Shown here: piece after piece, positions 18,683 to 27,275 of the stretch
Layout of the letters: every line of letters starts with the position of its first letter
Position numbering within the stretch: the first letter of the stretch is position 1
Source of the DNA: Methylococcus mesophilus
GTDB taxonomy: Bacteria; Pseudomonadota; Gammaproteobacteria; Methylococcales; Methylococcaceae
DNA: 64,000 nucleotides
NCBI RefSeq assembly: GCF_026247885.1
Contig: NZ_CP110921.1
Coordinates: 1,607,001-1,671,000, forward strand
Direction of reading: 5' to 3'
Position numbers and translations under genes: made by a program
The notes under the pieces: generated by a model
The model's database searches: none
What the model was told of the DNA's origin: nothing
Seen by the model: only the letters and a program-made list of their open reading frames with translations

Positions 18683-20296
18683 TCAGTATCCCCAAGCGCT
18701 CGGATTGTAGGTTTTCAAGACGAAGAACTGCAGGATGGGATAGCCGTAGCTCAATACCATCAACACCAGAATCACCCTGTTCCACAGGGTGAACCCGTTC
18801 AGCCAGGCGGGGGTCGGCCGAACGGCATCATCCGCCGCTGCCGGCTCGGCTTCCAGCTTTTCCCCGGCGGTCTGGGTCTTGTACAGGATGTAGACGAACT
18901 GGCAGGCGGAAATCAGCAGGATGAAACCGCCGATGACCATCAGCGACTCGTAAGGGTCCCAGGACAGGGTGAGGACGCTGTTGTACTGCACCGCCGAGAT
19001 GCGGCGCGGCTGGCCCAGCAAGCCCAGGATATGCCAGGGCGTAGTCATGACGACCATGCCGATGAACCAGCCCCATAACTGCACCAGGGCCAGATCCCCG
19101 GAATACAGCTTGCGTCCGCACAGTTCCGGCCACAGCTTGTAGGCGACGGCGAGATACATGGTGACCACCGTGCCGGCGAAGATCAGGTGGAAATGGCCGG
19201 GCACCCAGGCGGTGTTGTGCACCATGGCGTTCATGGCATAGCTGGCATTGACGATGCCGCCGAAGCCGCCCAGCACCAGCATGAGCAGGGACAGGATCGC
19301 CGCCAGCACCATCGGGTTTTTCCACGGCAGCGCGCCGATCCAGCCGAACAGCCCGGCACCGCCCTGCCTGCGCCCGGCCATCTCCAGCGAGGCGATGACG
19401 GTGAAGCCGGTCAGCAGAGTGGGAATGGCGACGGCGAAGGTGCCGACCATGTGCAGGAATTTCCAGCCCGCGCCCTGCTCGGGGTCCATGTACAGATGGT
19501 GAAAGCCGATGGGCAAACCCAGCACCAGAATCAGCACGAACGCCGTGCGCGCCAGCAGCTCGCTGAACAGCTTGCCGCCGGCGGCCTGCGGCACGTAGCA
19601 GTACAGCGCGATGTAGGCTGGGATCAGCCAGAAATACACGATCGGGTGCAGGGTCCAGGCGAACAGGGTGCGCGCCAGACCGACGTCGATGGTATCGGTC
19701 AAGCCAAGCGCCCACGGCAGCAGTTGGAAGACCGATTCCAGGGCCACACCGACACTGGTCCACAACCACAGCAGAGCGTTGGCGGCGGTCGCGAACATGG
19801 GCAACGGCACCGTTTCGCCGGAATGGTCCTTCTTCCAGCGGGCAAGCATGACCAGCATGATCGCGCACCAGAACCACGAGCCCACCACCAGCAGAGTCGC
19901 CCCCAGGTAGAAAAAGACGTTGGCCTGGATCGGCGGATAGAACGTATACAGCACCGAGGCCTTGCCGAGCAGCAGCGGGACCGCCGCCAGCACCACCCCG
20001 ACCACACAGACCCCGTAGCCGGTCCAGGCCAGCCGCGGATTCCACACCGGCTGGCGGAGGCTGTGCACCGCCGTGTAATAGCCGAAGCCCATGATGAAGA
20101 AGGTCGTCAGCACGAAGGCCATCAGCACCCCATGGGTGCTGACCGAGGCGAAATAGACGGCGGGCGACTGCAGAAAGGCGAACAGTCCGCTGCGCTCCAG
20201 AACCTGGTACATGCCGAAGAAGCAGGCCAGGCCGAATGCCCCGAAGGCCACCCAGAAATTGAAGAGCGTGAGGCGGGTCGTGGTTGCATCGTTCAT
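18683..20296 (-). CDS. ba3-type cytochrome c oxidase subunit I
   Basis: 537 residues from ATG 20296 (MNDATTTRLTLFNFWVAFG), overlapping the subunit II stop as ATGA. Twelve or more hydrophobic helices. Ligand motifs: STHGVLMAF (low-spin heme His), LHPIVYFWLIPAY (CuB His with cross-linked Tyr), GFHHLYMDP (CuB His pair) and VHNTAWVPGHFHLIF (heme His residues). The pattern is that of B-family heme-copper oxidases, which reduce O2 to water with high affinity and pump protons. Operon: subunit IIa-like peptide, II, I, cytochrome c. Confidence 0.93.
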   Translation of the reverse strand: MNDATTTRLTLFNFWVAFGAFGLACFFGMYQVLERSGLFAFLQSPAVYFASVSTHGVLMAFVLTTFFIMGFGYYTAVHSLRQPVWNPRLAWTGYGVCVVGVVLAAVPLLLGKASVLYTFYPPIQANVFFYLGATLLVVGSWFWCAIMLVMLARWKKDHSGETVPLPMFATAANALLWLWTSVGVALESVFQLLPWALGLTDTIDVGLARTLFAWTLHPIVYFWLIPAYIALYCYVPQAAGGKLFSELLARTAFVLILVLGLPIGFHHLYMDPEQGAGWKFLHMVGTFAVAIPTLLTGFTVIASLEMAGRRQGGAGLFGWIGALPWKNPMVLAAILSLLMLVLGGFGGIVNASYAMNAMVHNTAWVPGHFHLIFAGTVVTMYLAVAYKLWPELCGRKLYSGDLALVQLWGWFIGMVVMTTPWHILGLLGQPRRISAVQYNSVLTLSWDPYESLMVIGGFILLISACQFVYILYKTQTAGEKLEAEPAAADDAVRPTPAWLNGFTLWNRVILVLMVLSYGYPILQFFVLKTYNPSAWGY

Positions 20297-20889
20297 GGCT
20301 GCTCTCCTCCGGTTGCGTGCGCCCGCCAGTTTTCCTGGGCGACGACGGTCACCTTGCTCCACATGTGGTCATGGCCCAGGCCGCAGTATTCGTTGCACAA
20401 CATGGGATATTCCCCCGGCTTGGGGAAAACGCTGACCACCTCGGACACGTAGCCCGGCACGATCATGGTGCTCATGTTGGTCATGGGGATGTGGGCGCCG
20501 TGCAGCACGTCCATGCTGGCCATGCGGAAAACGATCCGGCGCCCGGCCGGCACCTCGATCTCGCGGGGATAGAAGCCGTAGCGGCCGGCCACCAGCCGGA
20601 CCTGGAGGGAACCGTCGGCAAGCGGCGTGGGCTGCACGCCCAGCCTGTCCTCGGCGAACTCCTGGCTCAGATGCAGACTGGCGGAATCGATGGTTTCGAC
20701 ATGGCTGGGGGGATGTATCCCGTGGCTGACGGCGGTGACGACGATCGCGCCGACGAACAGGCCGATCATGGCGAGGGACACGACCAGCCACTTCCATTCC
20801 AGCTCATTGATTTCCAGCTGGGACATTTCTCCCCCCAGCCCGGCCAGTTTTTCGTGGAACCATTTCTTGTCTGGAAAACGTATTTGCAT
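20293..20889 (-). CDS. ba3-type cytochrome c oxidase subunit II (CuA)
   Basis: 198 residues: a short N-terminal region, one transmembrane helix (about 34-56, WLVVSLAMIGLFVGAIVVTA) and a periplasmic cupredoxin domain. The CuA site is CNEYCGLGHDHM near residue 165, with the upstream His in VLHGAHIPMTN. The single anchor helix fits B-family oxidases. It accepts electrons from cytochrome c and passes them to subunit I, whose gene overlaps by 4 nt. Confidence 0.93.
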   Translation of the reverse strand: MQIRFPDKKWFHEKLAGLGGEMSQLEINELEWKWLVVSLAMIGLFVGAIVVTAVSHGIHPPSHVETIDSASLHLSQEFAEDRLGVQPTPLADGSLQVRLVAGRYGFYPREIEVPAGRRIVFRMASMDVLHGAHIPMTNMSTMIVPGYVSEVVSVFPKPGEYPMLCNEYCGLGHDHMWSKVTVVAQENWRAHATGGEQP

Positions 20890-20974
20890 AACCTTTTCCT
20901 CTTATTTTTCGTTGACGCGCCTGTTTCGCGCTGCGGGGATGCGTTGCCCCGCCGCCAGGTCTGTTTCGGGATCG

Positions 20975-21115
20975 CTAACCCACTTGGCCGCGGGGCAGGA
21001 ACACCCCGAAATAGAGGAACAACCAGGCCGCCGTCATCCCCACAGCCACCAGGCACAGCAACACCCAGGTGCCGCGCGGCATTTCGTCGTGTTCGGAATC
21101 GTGTTCTGCAGACAT
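20975..21115 (-). CDS. Small subunit IIa-like membrane peptide of the ba3 oxidase
   Basis: 46 residues from ATG 21115: a charged start (MSAEHDSEHDEMPRG), one transmembrane helix (WVLLCLVAVGMTAAWLFLYF) and a short tail. B-family oxidases carry a single-helix subunit IIa encoded next to subunit II; the size, topology and position 85 bp upstream of subunit II match. Weak point: such short helices have little diagnostic sequence. Confidence 0.65.
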   Translation of the reverse strand: MSAEHDSEHDEMPRGTWVLLCLVAVGMTAAWLFLYFGVFLPRGQVG

Positions 21116-21318
21116 AAGCCCTCTCCAACGCGTTGAAAAAATCGCACCCGCCCTGGCAAGACGATCCTCCTGGAAAGCGCTCGCGGCGGCCGCGACGGCC
21201 GACTCCGGCCCGCACGACGAACGGCCGCTAGCAGCCTGCTCAGCGTACCCTACCCCGCGCGATGAGGGCAGCGAATCGAGAACACCCGCGGGAAGCCCTC
21301 CGGACTGACAAGGTTCGA

Positions 21319-22491
21319 TCATGAGGCCATCGCCAAGCCCGGGCCGGCGAACCCGGCCGGGATGCTGCGGTACAAGGCTGCGATCAAATCGGTCTGCGTC
21401 ACCAGACCGACCAGCTTGCCGCGCTCGTCGACGATGGGTACCTGGTGGATGCCGTGTTCGCACAACAGCCGAGCCAGTTCGGCGATATGCACATCCTGGC
21501 GGGCGGTAATGGCGGGCGCGGTCATGATCTGGCCTACGACCTCCGGCTTGGTCGAGGTCACCCGAGGCGAGGGCAGCAGGAGCACTTTCAGCCTCGCGCT
21601 CAGGCTATCGAAGCTGTCGGCGCGGGCGTGACGGAAGAAGTCCTTGAGCGTGACCATGCCGATGACATGCCGCCCCCGGTCCACCACCGGCAAGGCCCGG
21701 ACGCCTTCGCGCTGCATCAGCTGCCAGACCGGCTCCAGATCGTCGCCGAACTCGGCGGTCAGGGGCTGGGGCGTCATGATGCAAGCGCACGTGGTCTCGC
21801 CGAAGGTGCGGCGGAAGGCCCGGCTGGCGGCGAAGTGGTAGATGTCGCTCAGTTCGTCGGCGCTGACGTCGACGAATACCCCGACGTCCTGCAGGGCCGC
21901 ATGGAAATCCTCGGCGCGGATGCCGATGCGCTCCAGCGGGCTGGGCGGATGCGGCTCGGTGTTGGGAGCGGGTCTGGCGGCATGCACCCAGCGGTCGTAA
22001 AACCGGGATGCCAGCAGGATCACCGCGACGTTCAGCGCCAGTGGCGTCAGCAGGAACTGGAACCCCAGCGCTCGGATGCCGGCGTCCCCCAGCACCGGGA
22101 TCAAGGCGGACGCACCGCCCGGCGGATGCAGACAGCGCGCGAGTTGCATGGCGAATATGGCCAAGCCCACCGCCAGCGCCGCCGCCGGCCAGGTGTCCGG
22201 TACCCAGCGGGCGCACAGGATGCCGATCAGGCCGGAAATCAAGTGTCCGCCGACGAGGGACCAGGGCCGCGCCATGGGACTGTGCGGCACCACGAACAGA
22301 ATCACCGCCGAAGCTCCCATCGAGGCCATCAGGGTCTTCAAGCCGCCCCCCTCGATGAACCGGCTGCTGATCAGGCCGATCAGGAAGATCGCCAGCCCCG
22401 CCGCCAGCGCGGAGCGGAATTGTTCCGGGAAACTGGTCGGAAAGGGCTCGGGCCGCCACAGACGGGGAAACTTCAAGCGTTTGATTTGCAT
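21319..22491 (-). CDS. HPP-family membrane protein with two CBS domains
   Basis: 390 residues from ATG 22491 (MQIKRLKFPRLWRPEPFP). The N-terminal half (about 20-165) is a four-helix HPP domain containing the signature LARCLHPPGGASALIP. The C-terminal part has two CBS domains (about 235-295, TCACIMTPQPLTAEF; and 325-385, VGQIMTAPAITARQD to LVGLVTQTDLIAALY) that bind adenine nucleotides. Some HPP proteins take part in nitrite transport; here the substrate is unknown. Longer starts upstream are cysteine-rich nonsense and were not used. Confidence 0.85.
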   Translation of the reverse strand: MQIKRLKFPRLWRPEPFPTSFPEQFRSALAAGLAIFLIGLISSRFIEGGGLKTLMASMGASAVILFVVPHSPMARPWSLVGGHLISGLIGILCARWVPDTWPAAALAVGLAIFAMQLARCLHPPGGASALIPVLGDAGIRALGFQFLLTPLALNVAVILLASRFYDRWVHAARPAPNTEPHPPSPLERIGIRAEDFHAALQDVGVFVDVSADELSDIYHFAASRAFRRTFGETTCACIMTPQPLTAEFGDDLEPVWQLMQREGVRALPVVDRGRHVIGMVTLKDFFRHARADSFDSLSARLKVLLLPSPRVTSTKPEVVGQIMTAPAITARQDVHIAELARLLCEHGIHQVPIVDERGKLVGLVTQTDLIAALYRSIPAGFAGPGLAMAS

Positions 22492-22664
22492 CGAGATCCC
22501 TAAGGCTGAACCTAAGCCGATGAATCCGGCCGACCCGCAGGGCATTCTGCAAACACGATAAAGCCCGCGGCAATAACATGCATTACAGGTGCATCTTATT
22601 GCGCAGCATACGCATGTCAAGCCGTTCCGGAACGGATCGCGGAGAAATCCGCGATCCACGTTCC

Positions 22665-23960
22665 TCAAACCGGATAGACCAGCAGCTCCTGGCCGGGTTT
22701 GAGGCGGCTGCTGGGCGTCAGGCCGTTCCAGCCGGCCAGAGCCGTTTCGGAAACCCCGACACGCTTGGCGATAACTGCAAGCGTTTCCCCTTTTTTCACC
22801 ACGACGGTCTTCGCCGACACCAGTTCCGCCCCCTCGAGGCTGGCGGCCATGGCCTGTGCGTTCTTCAGCGGGAGCATCAGGCCGTATTTGCGCTGCGGTG
22901 CGTCATGGATGGATTTCAGCGCCGGGTTCAGCAGCTTGAACACCGGCTCGGGCAGACCGGCGGCGCTGCCGACGTCGGCCGGGCGGATACCGGGCTCGAT
23001 CTCCACCCGCGCCAGGGCCGGCGTGCCCGGCACCGGTTCGAGCTTGAGGCCATAGCGGTCGGGGCCTGCCAGGATGCGCGACAGCGCAAGAATTTTCGGC
23101 ACGTAGCCACGGGTCTCGGGCGGTAAGGGCAGACTCCAGAAATCGGTACCGCGGCCCGCCGCGCGGTTGCTCGCGATCGCATGCTGCACTGCGCCCTCCC
23201 CCGCGTTGTAGGCGGCCAGGGCCAGCAGCCAGTCGCCCTGGAACCGACTGTGCAGATGCTTCAGATAAGACAAGGCGGCGCCAGTGGAAGCGTGAATGTC
23301 ATAGCGGCCATCGTAGTCCGCCGCCATCTCCACGCCGAAACGCTGGCCCGTGGCGGGAATCAGTTGCCAAAGACCGGCGGCCGTCTTCGCCGAAAGCGCG
23401 CTCGGGTCGCATGCGCTCTCCACCATCGGCACCAGCACCAGATCCAGCGGCAACCCCCGCCGCTCGACCTCGCCGACCAAATAATGCAGAAACGGCTCGG
23501 CCCGCTTGGCCAGGCCCCGAACCCGCGCCGGCCTGTCCCGAAGCCCCGCCAGCTCCGTTTCCACCGATTCATGGTTCCAGCGGGCGAGTTCGAGACGCTC
23601 CCTGACGTAATGCCACAAGCCGTTCTTGTGGGTCTTGGGCGGACCGACGGGAATCACCCGGATGCCCTTGCCCGACAAACGCTGGACCGGCTCGGGCACC
23701 GCGTTCTCCGGCGCCATCGCCGTCTGAACCGGGACGGCGTCGGACTCCAGCGACCTGAAGTAGTCCGCCAACAGGGTTTCGATCAGGTCCCCGTCGGCGG
23801 ACGAATTCAGGCGCGGAATACGGTCGTCACCGGCATCGGCGTCCTCAGCCTCTTCGGCTTCGCTCGTGTCCTCCAACATGGCCAGCCGGAAAGGCGTTTC
23901 GGCGCATCCGGCAAGCAGAGACAGCATCACGGCGGCGATCGTGAATCGTGGCAAGCTCAT
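22665..23960 (-). CDS. mltD: Membrane-bound lytic murein transglycosylase with LysM (MltD-like)
   Basis: 431 residues from ATG 23960; lipoprotein signal SLPRFTIAAVMLSLLAGC with lipidated Cys about 19. An SLT/goose-lysozyme-type domain in the middle has the catalytic Glu in VPMVESACDPSALSAKTAAG and the GLWQLIPATGQRFG motif, then LLALAAYNAGEGAV. The C-terminus holds one LysM repeat (VVKKGETLAVIAKRVGVS) that binds peptidoglycan. It cleaves glycan strands to 1,6-anhydro ends. E. coli MltD has two LysM repeats; only one is clear here. Confidence 0.88.
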   Translation of the reverse strand: MSLPRFTIAAVMLSLLAGCAETPFRLAMLEDTSEAEEAEDADAGDDRIPRLNSSADGDLIETLLADYFRSLESDAVPVQTAMAPENAVPEPVQRLSGKGIRVIPVGPPKTHKNGLWHYVRERLELARWNHESVETELAGLRDRPARVRGLAKRAEPFLHYLVGEVERRGLPLDLVLVPMVESACDPSALSAKTAAGLWQLIPATGQRFGVEMAADYDGRYDIHASTGAALSYLKHLHSRFQGDWLLALAAYNAGEGAVQHAIASNRAAGRGTDFWSLPLPPETRGYVPKILALSRILAGPDRYGLKLEPVPGTPALARVEIEPGIRPADVGSAAGLPEPVFKLLNPALKSIHDAPQRKYGLMLPLKNAQAMAASLEGAELVSAKTVVVKKGETLAVIAKRVGVSETALAGWNGLTPSSRLKPGQELLVYPV

Positions 23961-24166
23961 TTCCAGCGGTCCTGTTGTGGTCTGGACGAGATTCGGCACT
24001 CATAACGTATAGCAGCGAAGTGGCACCTTTTCAAAAAATCCAAGCCACGGATTCTTGTTGCAAGCGCCGTGGCCATGCCATCATCCGGCGGGCGCGCTCG
24101 CACGGCTTGGACACCGCGCAGGACGAGCGCCGCGGTTCACCATCATCCACGTGGAGGAGAACGACC

Positions 24167-24484
24167 ATGCCTAGAAGAACGATGAGCCTCATCCTGTCCG
24201 CCGCCCTCGGCGCCGCTGTCAGCTGCCCTGTGCAGGCAAGCGAGGAACTCGCCAAAGCCAAAAATTGCGTCATGTGCCATTCTGTCGACAAGAAAATCCT
24301 GGGGCCCGCATTCAAGGATGTCGCCCAAAAATACGCCGGCCAGCAAGGCGCCGACGCCAAGCTCGCAGAGAAAGTGATGAAGGGAGGCTCGGGCGCCTGG
24401 GGAACCATGGCGATGCCCCCAAACCCTCAGGTCAGCGAAGCGGAAGCGAAACAGCTGGTGCAGTGGATTCTGAACCTGAAATAG
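24167..24484 (+). CDS. Monoheme cytochrome c (c551/c5 type)
   Basis: 105 residues. The start at ATG 24167 follows a strong GTGGAGGAGA ribosome site and begins a signal peptide (MSLILSAALGAAVSCPVQAS). Heme motif CVMCH at about 37-41, Met ligand in GTMAMPPNPQVS about 85. The domain is about 80 residues, as in Pseudomonas c551. A soluble periplasmic electron carrier, encoded alone and divergent from mltD. Downstream lies an imperfect hairpin (24563-24593) without a T run. Confidence 0.88.
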   Translation: MPRRTMSLILSAALGAAVSCPVQASEELAKAKNCVMCHSVDKKILGPAFKDVAQKYAGQQGADAKLAEKVMKGGSGAWGTMAMPPNPQVSEAEAKQLVQWILNLK

Positions 24485-24687
24485 GGCCGATCCGGAATGA
24501 GGTTGTGAAAAATCCCCTTGGCGAAAAATCTGGATGCTTAAAACTCAACGGGTCAAACCTCTGTGAATCCCTCGGCAGCGCCGGGGGATTCACCTCGGCT
24601 CAGAAATTAAACTAAGGTCACCGGGTTGCCCGTTGCAACGGTTGGTTATCCCTTTTTCGCCTCGGCGATTAGGATAGTTGTTAAAAC

Positions 24688-24777
24688 GGATAACGTCCCG
24701 CGTTCAGCGCCCCCCCACGGAACCCGAAAACACCAAGTCGCTCCGTGGCGCGGGTGCGCTGGAACGAGTAGTTAGGC
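24688..24777 (-). repeat. Integron attC site 1 (downstream of the small membrane-protein gene)
   Basis: Read on the minus strand: core GCCTAAC (24777-24771), then CGTTCCAGCGC, a variable centre and GCGCTGAACG, ending in core GTTATCC (24694-24688). The inner arms pair except for one unpaired base (CGTTC-C-AGCGC against GCGCTGAACG), the extrahelical-base signature of attC. The GCCTAAC core supplies the TAA stop of the 24772-25218 gene, a common cassette trait. Confidence 0.72.
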
Positions 24778-25218
24778 CGCACTATGCAAGGCAATGAGCT
24801 CACTTCGACACGCCTCACTAAATACCTTAAGCGGATCGTTGGCATGGGATAGCGCAACAGCGCGGATCTCTTCTGGTGACAAATTGGATCTGTAGTATTG
24901 CTCGACGACGCGCTCTAAGGCTTGGCTCGCAGCAGCCACTACTTTGTCGGAAGAACGGAGCCTGATACGATTGAGCAGCGAATATACCTGAAATAGCTTC
25001 GCCGATTCTTCGAGGTTGTGATCTAATGCATCAACCGCGAGTTTGGAACTCTCCGCAATGAATTCTGAATAGAGGAGTTCCCGCTGCCTAATTTCAGCGC
25101 TGACCAGTTCTCGTCTACCTTGGTACCTTTGAGTAATCCATGCGGTTGCAATTGTTGCCGATCCGCCCACGAGTGACCCCAGAATAGCAGAAAGCGCGCT
25201 GACGATTGCCGGGTCCAT
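24772..25218 (-). CDS. Small membrane-anchored protein of unknown function (cassette gene)
   Basis: 148 residues from ATG 25218 (MDPAIVSALSAILGSLVGGS). One N-terminal transmembrane helix (about 5-25) leads into a charged, helical cytoplasmic region with YQGRRELVSAEIRQRELLYS and no Cys-based or catalytic motif that I recognise. A similar design (N-terminal helix plus charged helices) is common in integron cassettes. The gene is AT-richer than its neighbours and its stop codon lies in attC site 1. No clear ribosome site. Function unknown. Confidence 0.7.
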   Translation of the reverse strand: MDPAIVSALSAILGSLVGGSATIATAWITQRYQGRRELVSAEIRQRELLYSEFIAESSKLAVDALDHNLEESAKLFQVYSLLNRIRLRSSDKVVAAASQALERVVEQYYRSNLSPEEIRAVALSHANDPLKVFSEACRSELIALHSAA

Positions 25219-25248
25219 TGCGATGCCCTTTTGTTGTTGCCTTTCACG

Positions 25249-25865
25249 GTAGGAACGCCAGTTACCCGGCGCCCCCAGCACAGACCCGGACGTGCAGTTT
25301 TCCCGCATCCGGTTCCTCGATTGTACTCGCTTGCGCGTCGAGCAAAGCCATTATGCAAATACCCTATGCCACCGCTTGGGCTCGTTGATCGCCGGGCGCG
25401 CTAATCCCCGTCGCTCCAGCGCTCGCGTGAACGAATCTCCATCGTCCCCGCGGGCTGGGATTTCCGCTTAGTTCCATGTCCGGGTTTCCCCTTGCGAGCC
25501 TCAATAGCGGCTTTTCCTTCGCGTGCTGTCCCCACGGCGGGAACCTCCTGGGGCTTCCCGAGTTCTACGGCATCTCTCTTCCCACATGCTACAGCCGGAG
25601 GACTCCGGCGGACCTTCGACGCGCTCGCCATTCCGGGGGTCTCTCGTGTTGCCTTCGGTGTTCGTTAATACCCTCGGCGTCCGCAACACACTCATCTCGA
25701 AGCTGTACCAGCACTTCGGGGCGCGCGCCGCCCCGACGGCCCATGGAACTCCCTGTCTACGCTTAGCCCGCCTTGTTCGCCGCCTTCCGGCGGCTCCACC
25801 ACGGACCCAAGACTCGGTACGGCTGGGTGGCTGACCCTTGCCCGGCGGGGACTTCCACCCCGCAA
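25249..25865 (-). mobile_element. Group II intron without reverse-transcriptase ORF (degenerate)
   Basis: On the minus strand the region ends with a domain-V-like hairpin (25315-25283: GAACCGGATGCGGGAAAACT followed by GCACGTCCGGGTC) pairing GAACCGGA with TCCGGGTC around an inner stem. Next comes a domain-VI-like hairpin GGCGCCGG-GTAA-CTGGCG and a 3' end ...CCTAC at about 25249. The other end reads TTGCGGGGTGGAAGTCCCCG, like the GUGYG 5' terminus of bacterial introns, followed by structured GC-rich RNA with no protein reading. The catalytic triad AGC appears as AAC. No reverse transcriptase is present, so it could move only with help, if at all. Exact ends are approximate. Confidence 0.6.
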
Positions 25866-25888
25866 GAAATGCCGAGCTTCGCTCGGTG

Positions 25889-25987
25889 CGATAACGACTG
25901 TGTTCAGCGGAAGCCCCGCCCCCGCGGAAACATCGAATCCCCGGAAAAATAGACGGCGGGGTTTTCCGCTGCAACAGCTTGTTAGGC
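25889..25987 (-). repeat. Integron attC site 2 (downstream of the GNAT gene)
   Basis: Minus strand: core GCCTAAC (25987-25981), AAGC, TGTTGCAGCGGAAAA, centre, TTCCGCTGAACACAG, core GTTATCG (25895-25889). The arms TGTTGCAGCGGAA and TTCCGCTGAACA pair except for one extra G, the extrahelical base expected in attC. Arrangement and bulge position match attC site 1. Confidence 0.78.
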
Positions 25988-26681
25988 CCGATGAATGCCA
26001 GCGATATACCGGCCTTCATGGGTCCAATTACTACGCAGGCTGGCCTAATCTTTCAATATAATGGCGTAATAGCCGGGCTGTCTCAGTTTGTGGCAAAGCA
26101 GACAAATCGCCGCCAACGGTCAAGTCCATACGATAAATGCCATTTTCGTATATCCCTACCGCACCAAGCCTACGTAGCCAGCCAATCATAACCGTGTTTT
26201 CTGGAAGAACAAAGGCTCGAAGAACATTAATTCCTTTTGTTTGCCCTTTCAGATAAAGAATAGCCATTAGGATTGTCCCCAGACCCCGTTTCTGATAACC
26301 ATCGATAATCACTACCGCAAATTCGGCAATAGTGGGTTGATCCTGAATTCGGATAAAACGCGCTATACCTAGGCCCGGATGTTCAGGCGTATCATGGGCT
26401 AGCGCGATCCATGCAACATGATTATGTTGATCGACTTCTGTAAAATAGTGCAATAGAGTATCTGATAGTTTGGAAATAGGCGTGAAGAAGCGGAAACGGC
26501 GCGATCGCACGGATAAAGAAGACATTCCATTTTGTATGGTTTCACGATCATCCTGCCTAACTGGTCTAAAATCAACTAACTCGCCATCCTGCAATGCCAG
26601 GGTAAATTCATTGTCAGCATCTAAACATTTATGATTCATAGATCTTCACAATATCTACCGGGGCGATGCCGCCCCGCCTAA
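25895..26681 (-). mobile_element. Integron-type gene cassette carrying a GNAT gene
   Basis: In a cassette the 5' end should be TTRRRY and should complement its own attC first core. Here the left boundary is G|TTAGGC (26682/26681) and the attC core is GCCTAAC, its exact complement; the other boundary is G|TTATCG at 25895. That yields a 787-bp cassette with one gene close to attC, as expected. No integrase gene lies within the window. Confidence 0.68.
26031..26639 (-). CDS. GNAT-family N-acetyltransferase (cassette gene)
   Basis: 202 residues starting MNHKCLDADNEFTLALQDGE. The acetyl-CoA-binding motif A is AEFAVVIIDGYQKRGLGTIL (about 118-137, with QKRGLG as Q/RxxGxG/A), preceded by the beta-strand ARFIRIQDQPT. 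This is the pattern of acetyltransferases acting on small amines or protein lysines; the substrate cannot be told. The gene is clearly AT-richer than the flanking chromosome, supporting recent transfer. It is the coding part of the 787-bp cassette, with attC 44 bp past its stop. Confidence 0.82.
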   Translation of the reverse strand: MNHKCLDADNEFTLALQDGELVDFRPVRQDDRETIQNGMSSLSVRSRRFRFFTPISKLSDTLLHYFTEVDQHNHVAWIALAHDTPEHPGLGIARFIRIQDQPTIAEFAVVIIDGYQKRGLGTILMAILYLKGQTKGINVLRAFVLPENTVMIGWLRRLGAVGIYENGIYRMDLTVGGDLSALPQTETARLLRHYIERLGQPA

Positions 26682-27275
26682 CAATTGATTGAATGGTTTC
26701 GTATAGCTTCCGGCCATTCTTATCACGCCGCCTGCCGCTTGACAACACGCATTGAATTCCCTGGTCTATCTTTCTGTCTATCCTCCCTCTAAATCTGGAT
26801 AAACTGATTTGGATTGCATGACATGCTGGTCCTTCCAACCAGCCTGATCCTTCTCCACGAGACCCTGCTGGCGCAACATGGCGTCCTTGCGCCACAGCGC
26901 CCCGTACCACGTTAAACGACGCCGTTAAATTAAGCCGTCATTCCGGCACGGATTGCCTGACCTATCCGCCGGAAGCGGATCGGCACCGCCGCGCAGGGTG
27001 CCGGGCAGGACTGCCTGACATGGATCCAGGGCACCGGGATGTGTTAGGCCTTGACCATCCTTTGTTCCTGGACCCCGGCATTCCCTGCCGGGGTGACGGC
27101 CTGGATTTTTCCCGACGGCGGTCAGGCCCCGTTGAGATGCCGGAACTACGATCCGGAAAGGTACGGCTGCCATCCGCCCGTTTTCCTCAGGCCGCGGCCG
27201 GCGACATAGCGACCGTCGCCCGATATTGCGATAATCGGCCCACTTCCTGCCTGCTCCGCGCCTGAACCTGTCTGC
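26640..27275. other. Gene-free stretch: cassette boundary and interspersed repeat
   Basis: No convincing gene. At 26676-26693 the plus strand reads GCCTAACAATTGATTGAA, the left end of many attC sites; on the minus strand its GTTAGGC forms the junction before the GNAT cassette. A second core-like GTTTAAC lies at 26916-26910 on the minus strand, but the interval is too long and unpaired for an ordinary attC, so it may be a decayed attC or an attI. From 26938 to about 27120 lie inverted sequences CGTCATTCCGGCA and TGCCGGGGTGACGG typical of an interspersed repeat, ending before the MCE operon. Confidence 0.45.

Noticed and set aside
24563..24593. Hairpin after the monoheme cytochrome gene as terminator
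   Set aside because: Strong stem (GTGAATCCC...GGGGATTCAC) but no T run on either strand.
25501..26019. Minus-strand frame of 172 codons in the intron/attC segment
   Set aside because: Arg/Gly-rich translation of structured intron RNA and attC 2; not a protein.
26629..26910. Minus-strand frame of 93 codons upstream of the GNAT gene
   Set aside because: No ribosome site, crosses the cassette boundary, no recognisable domain.
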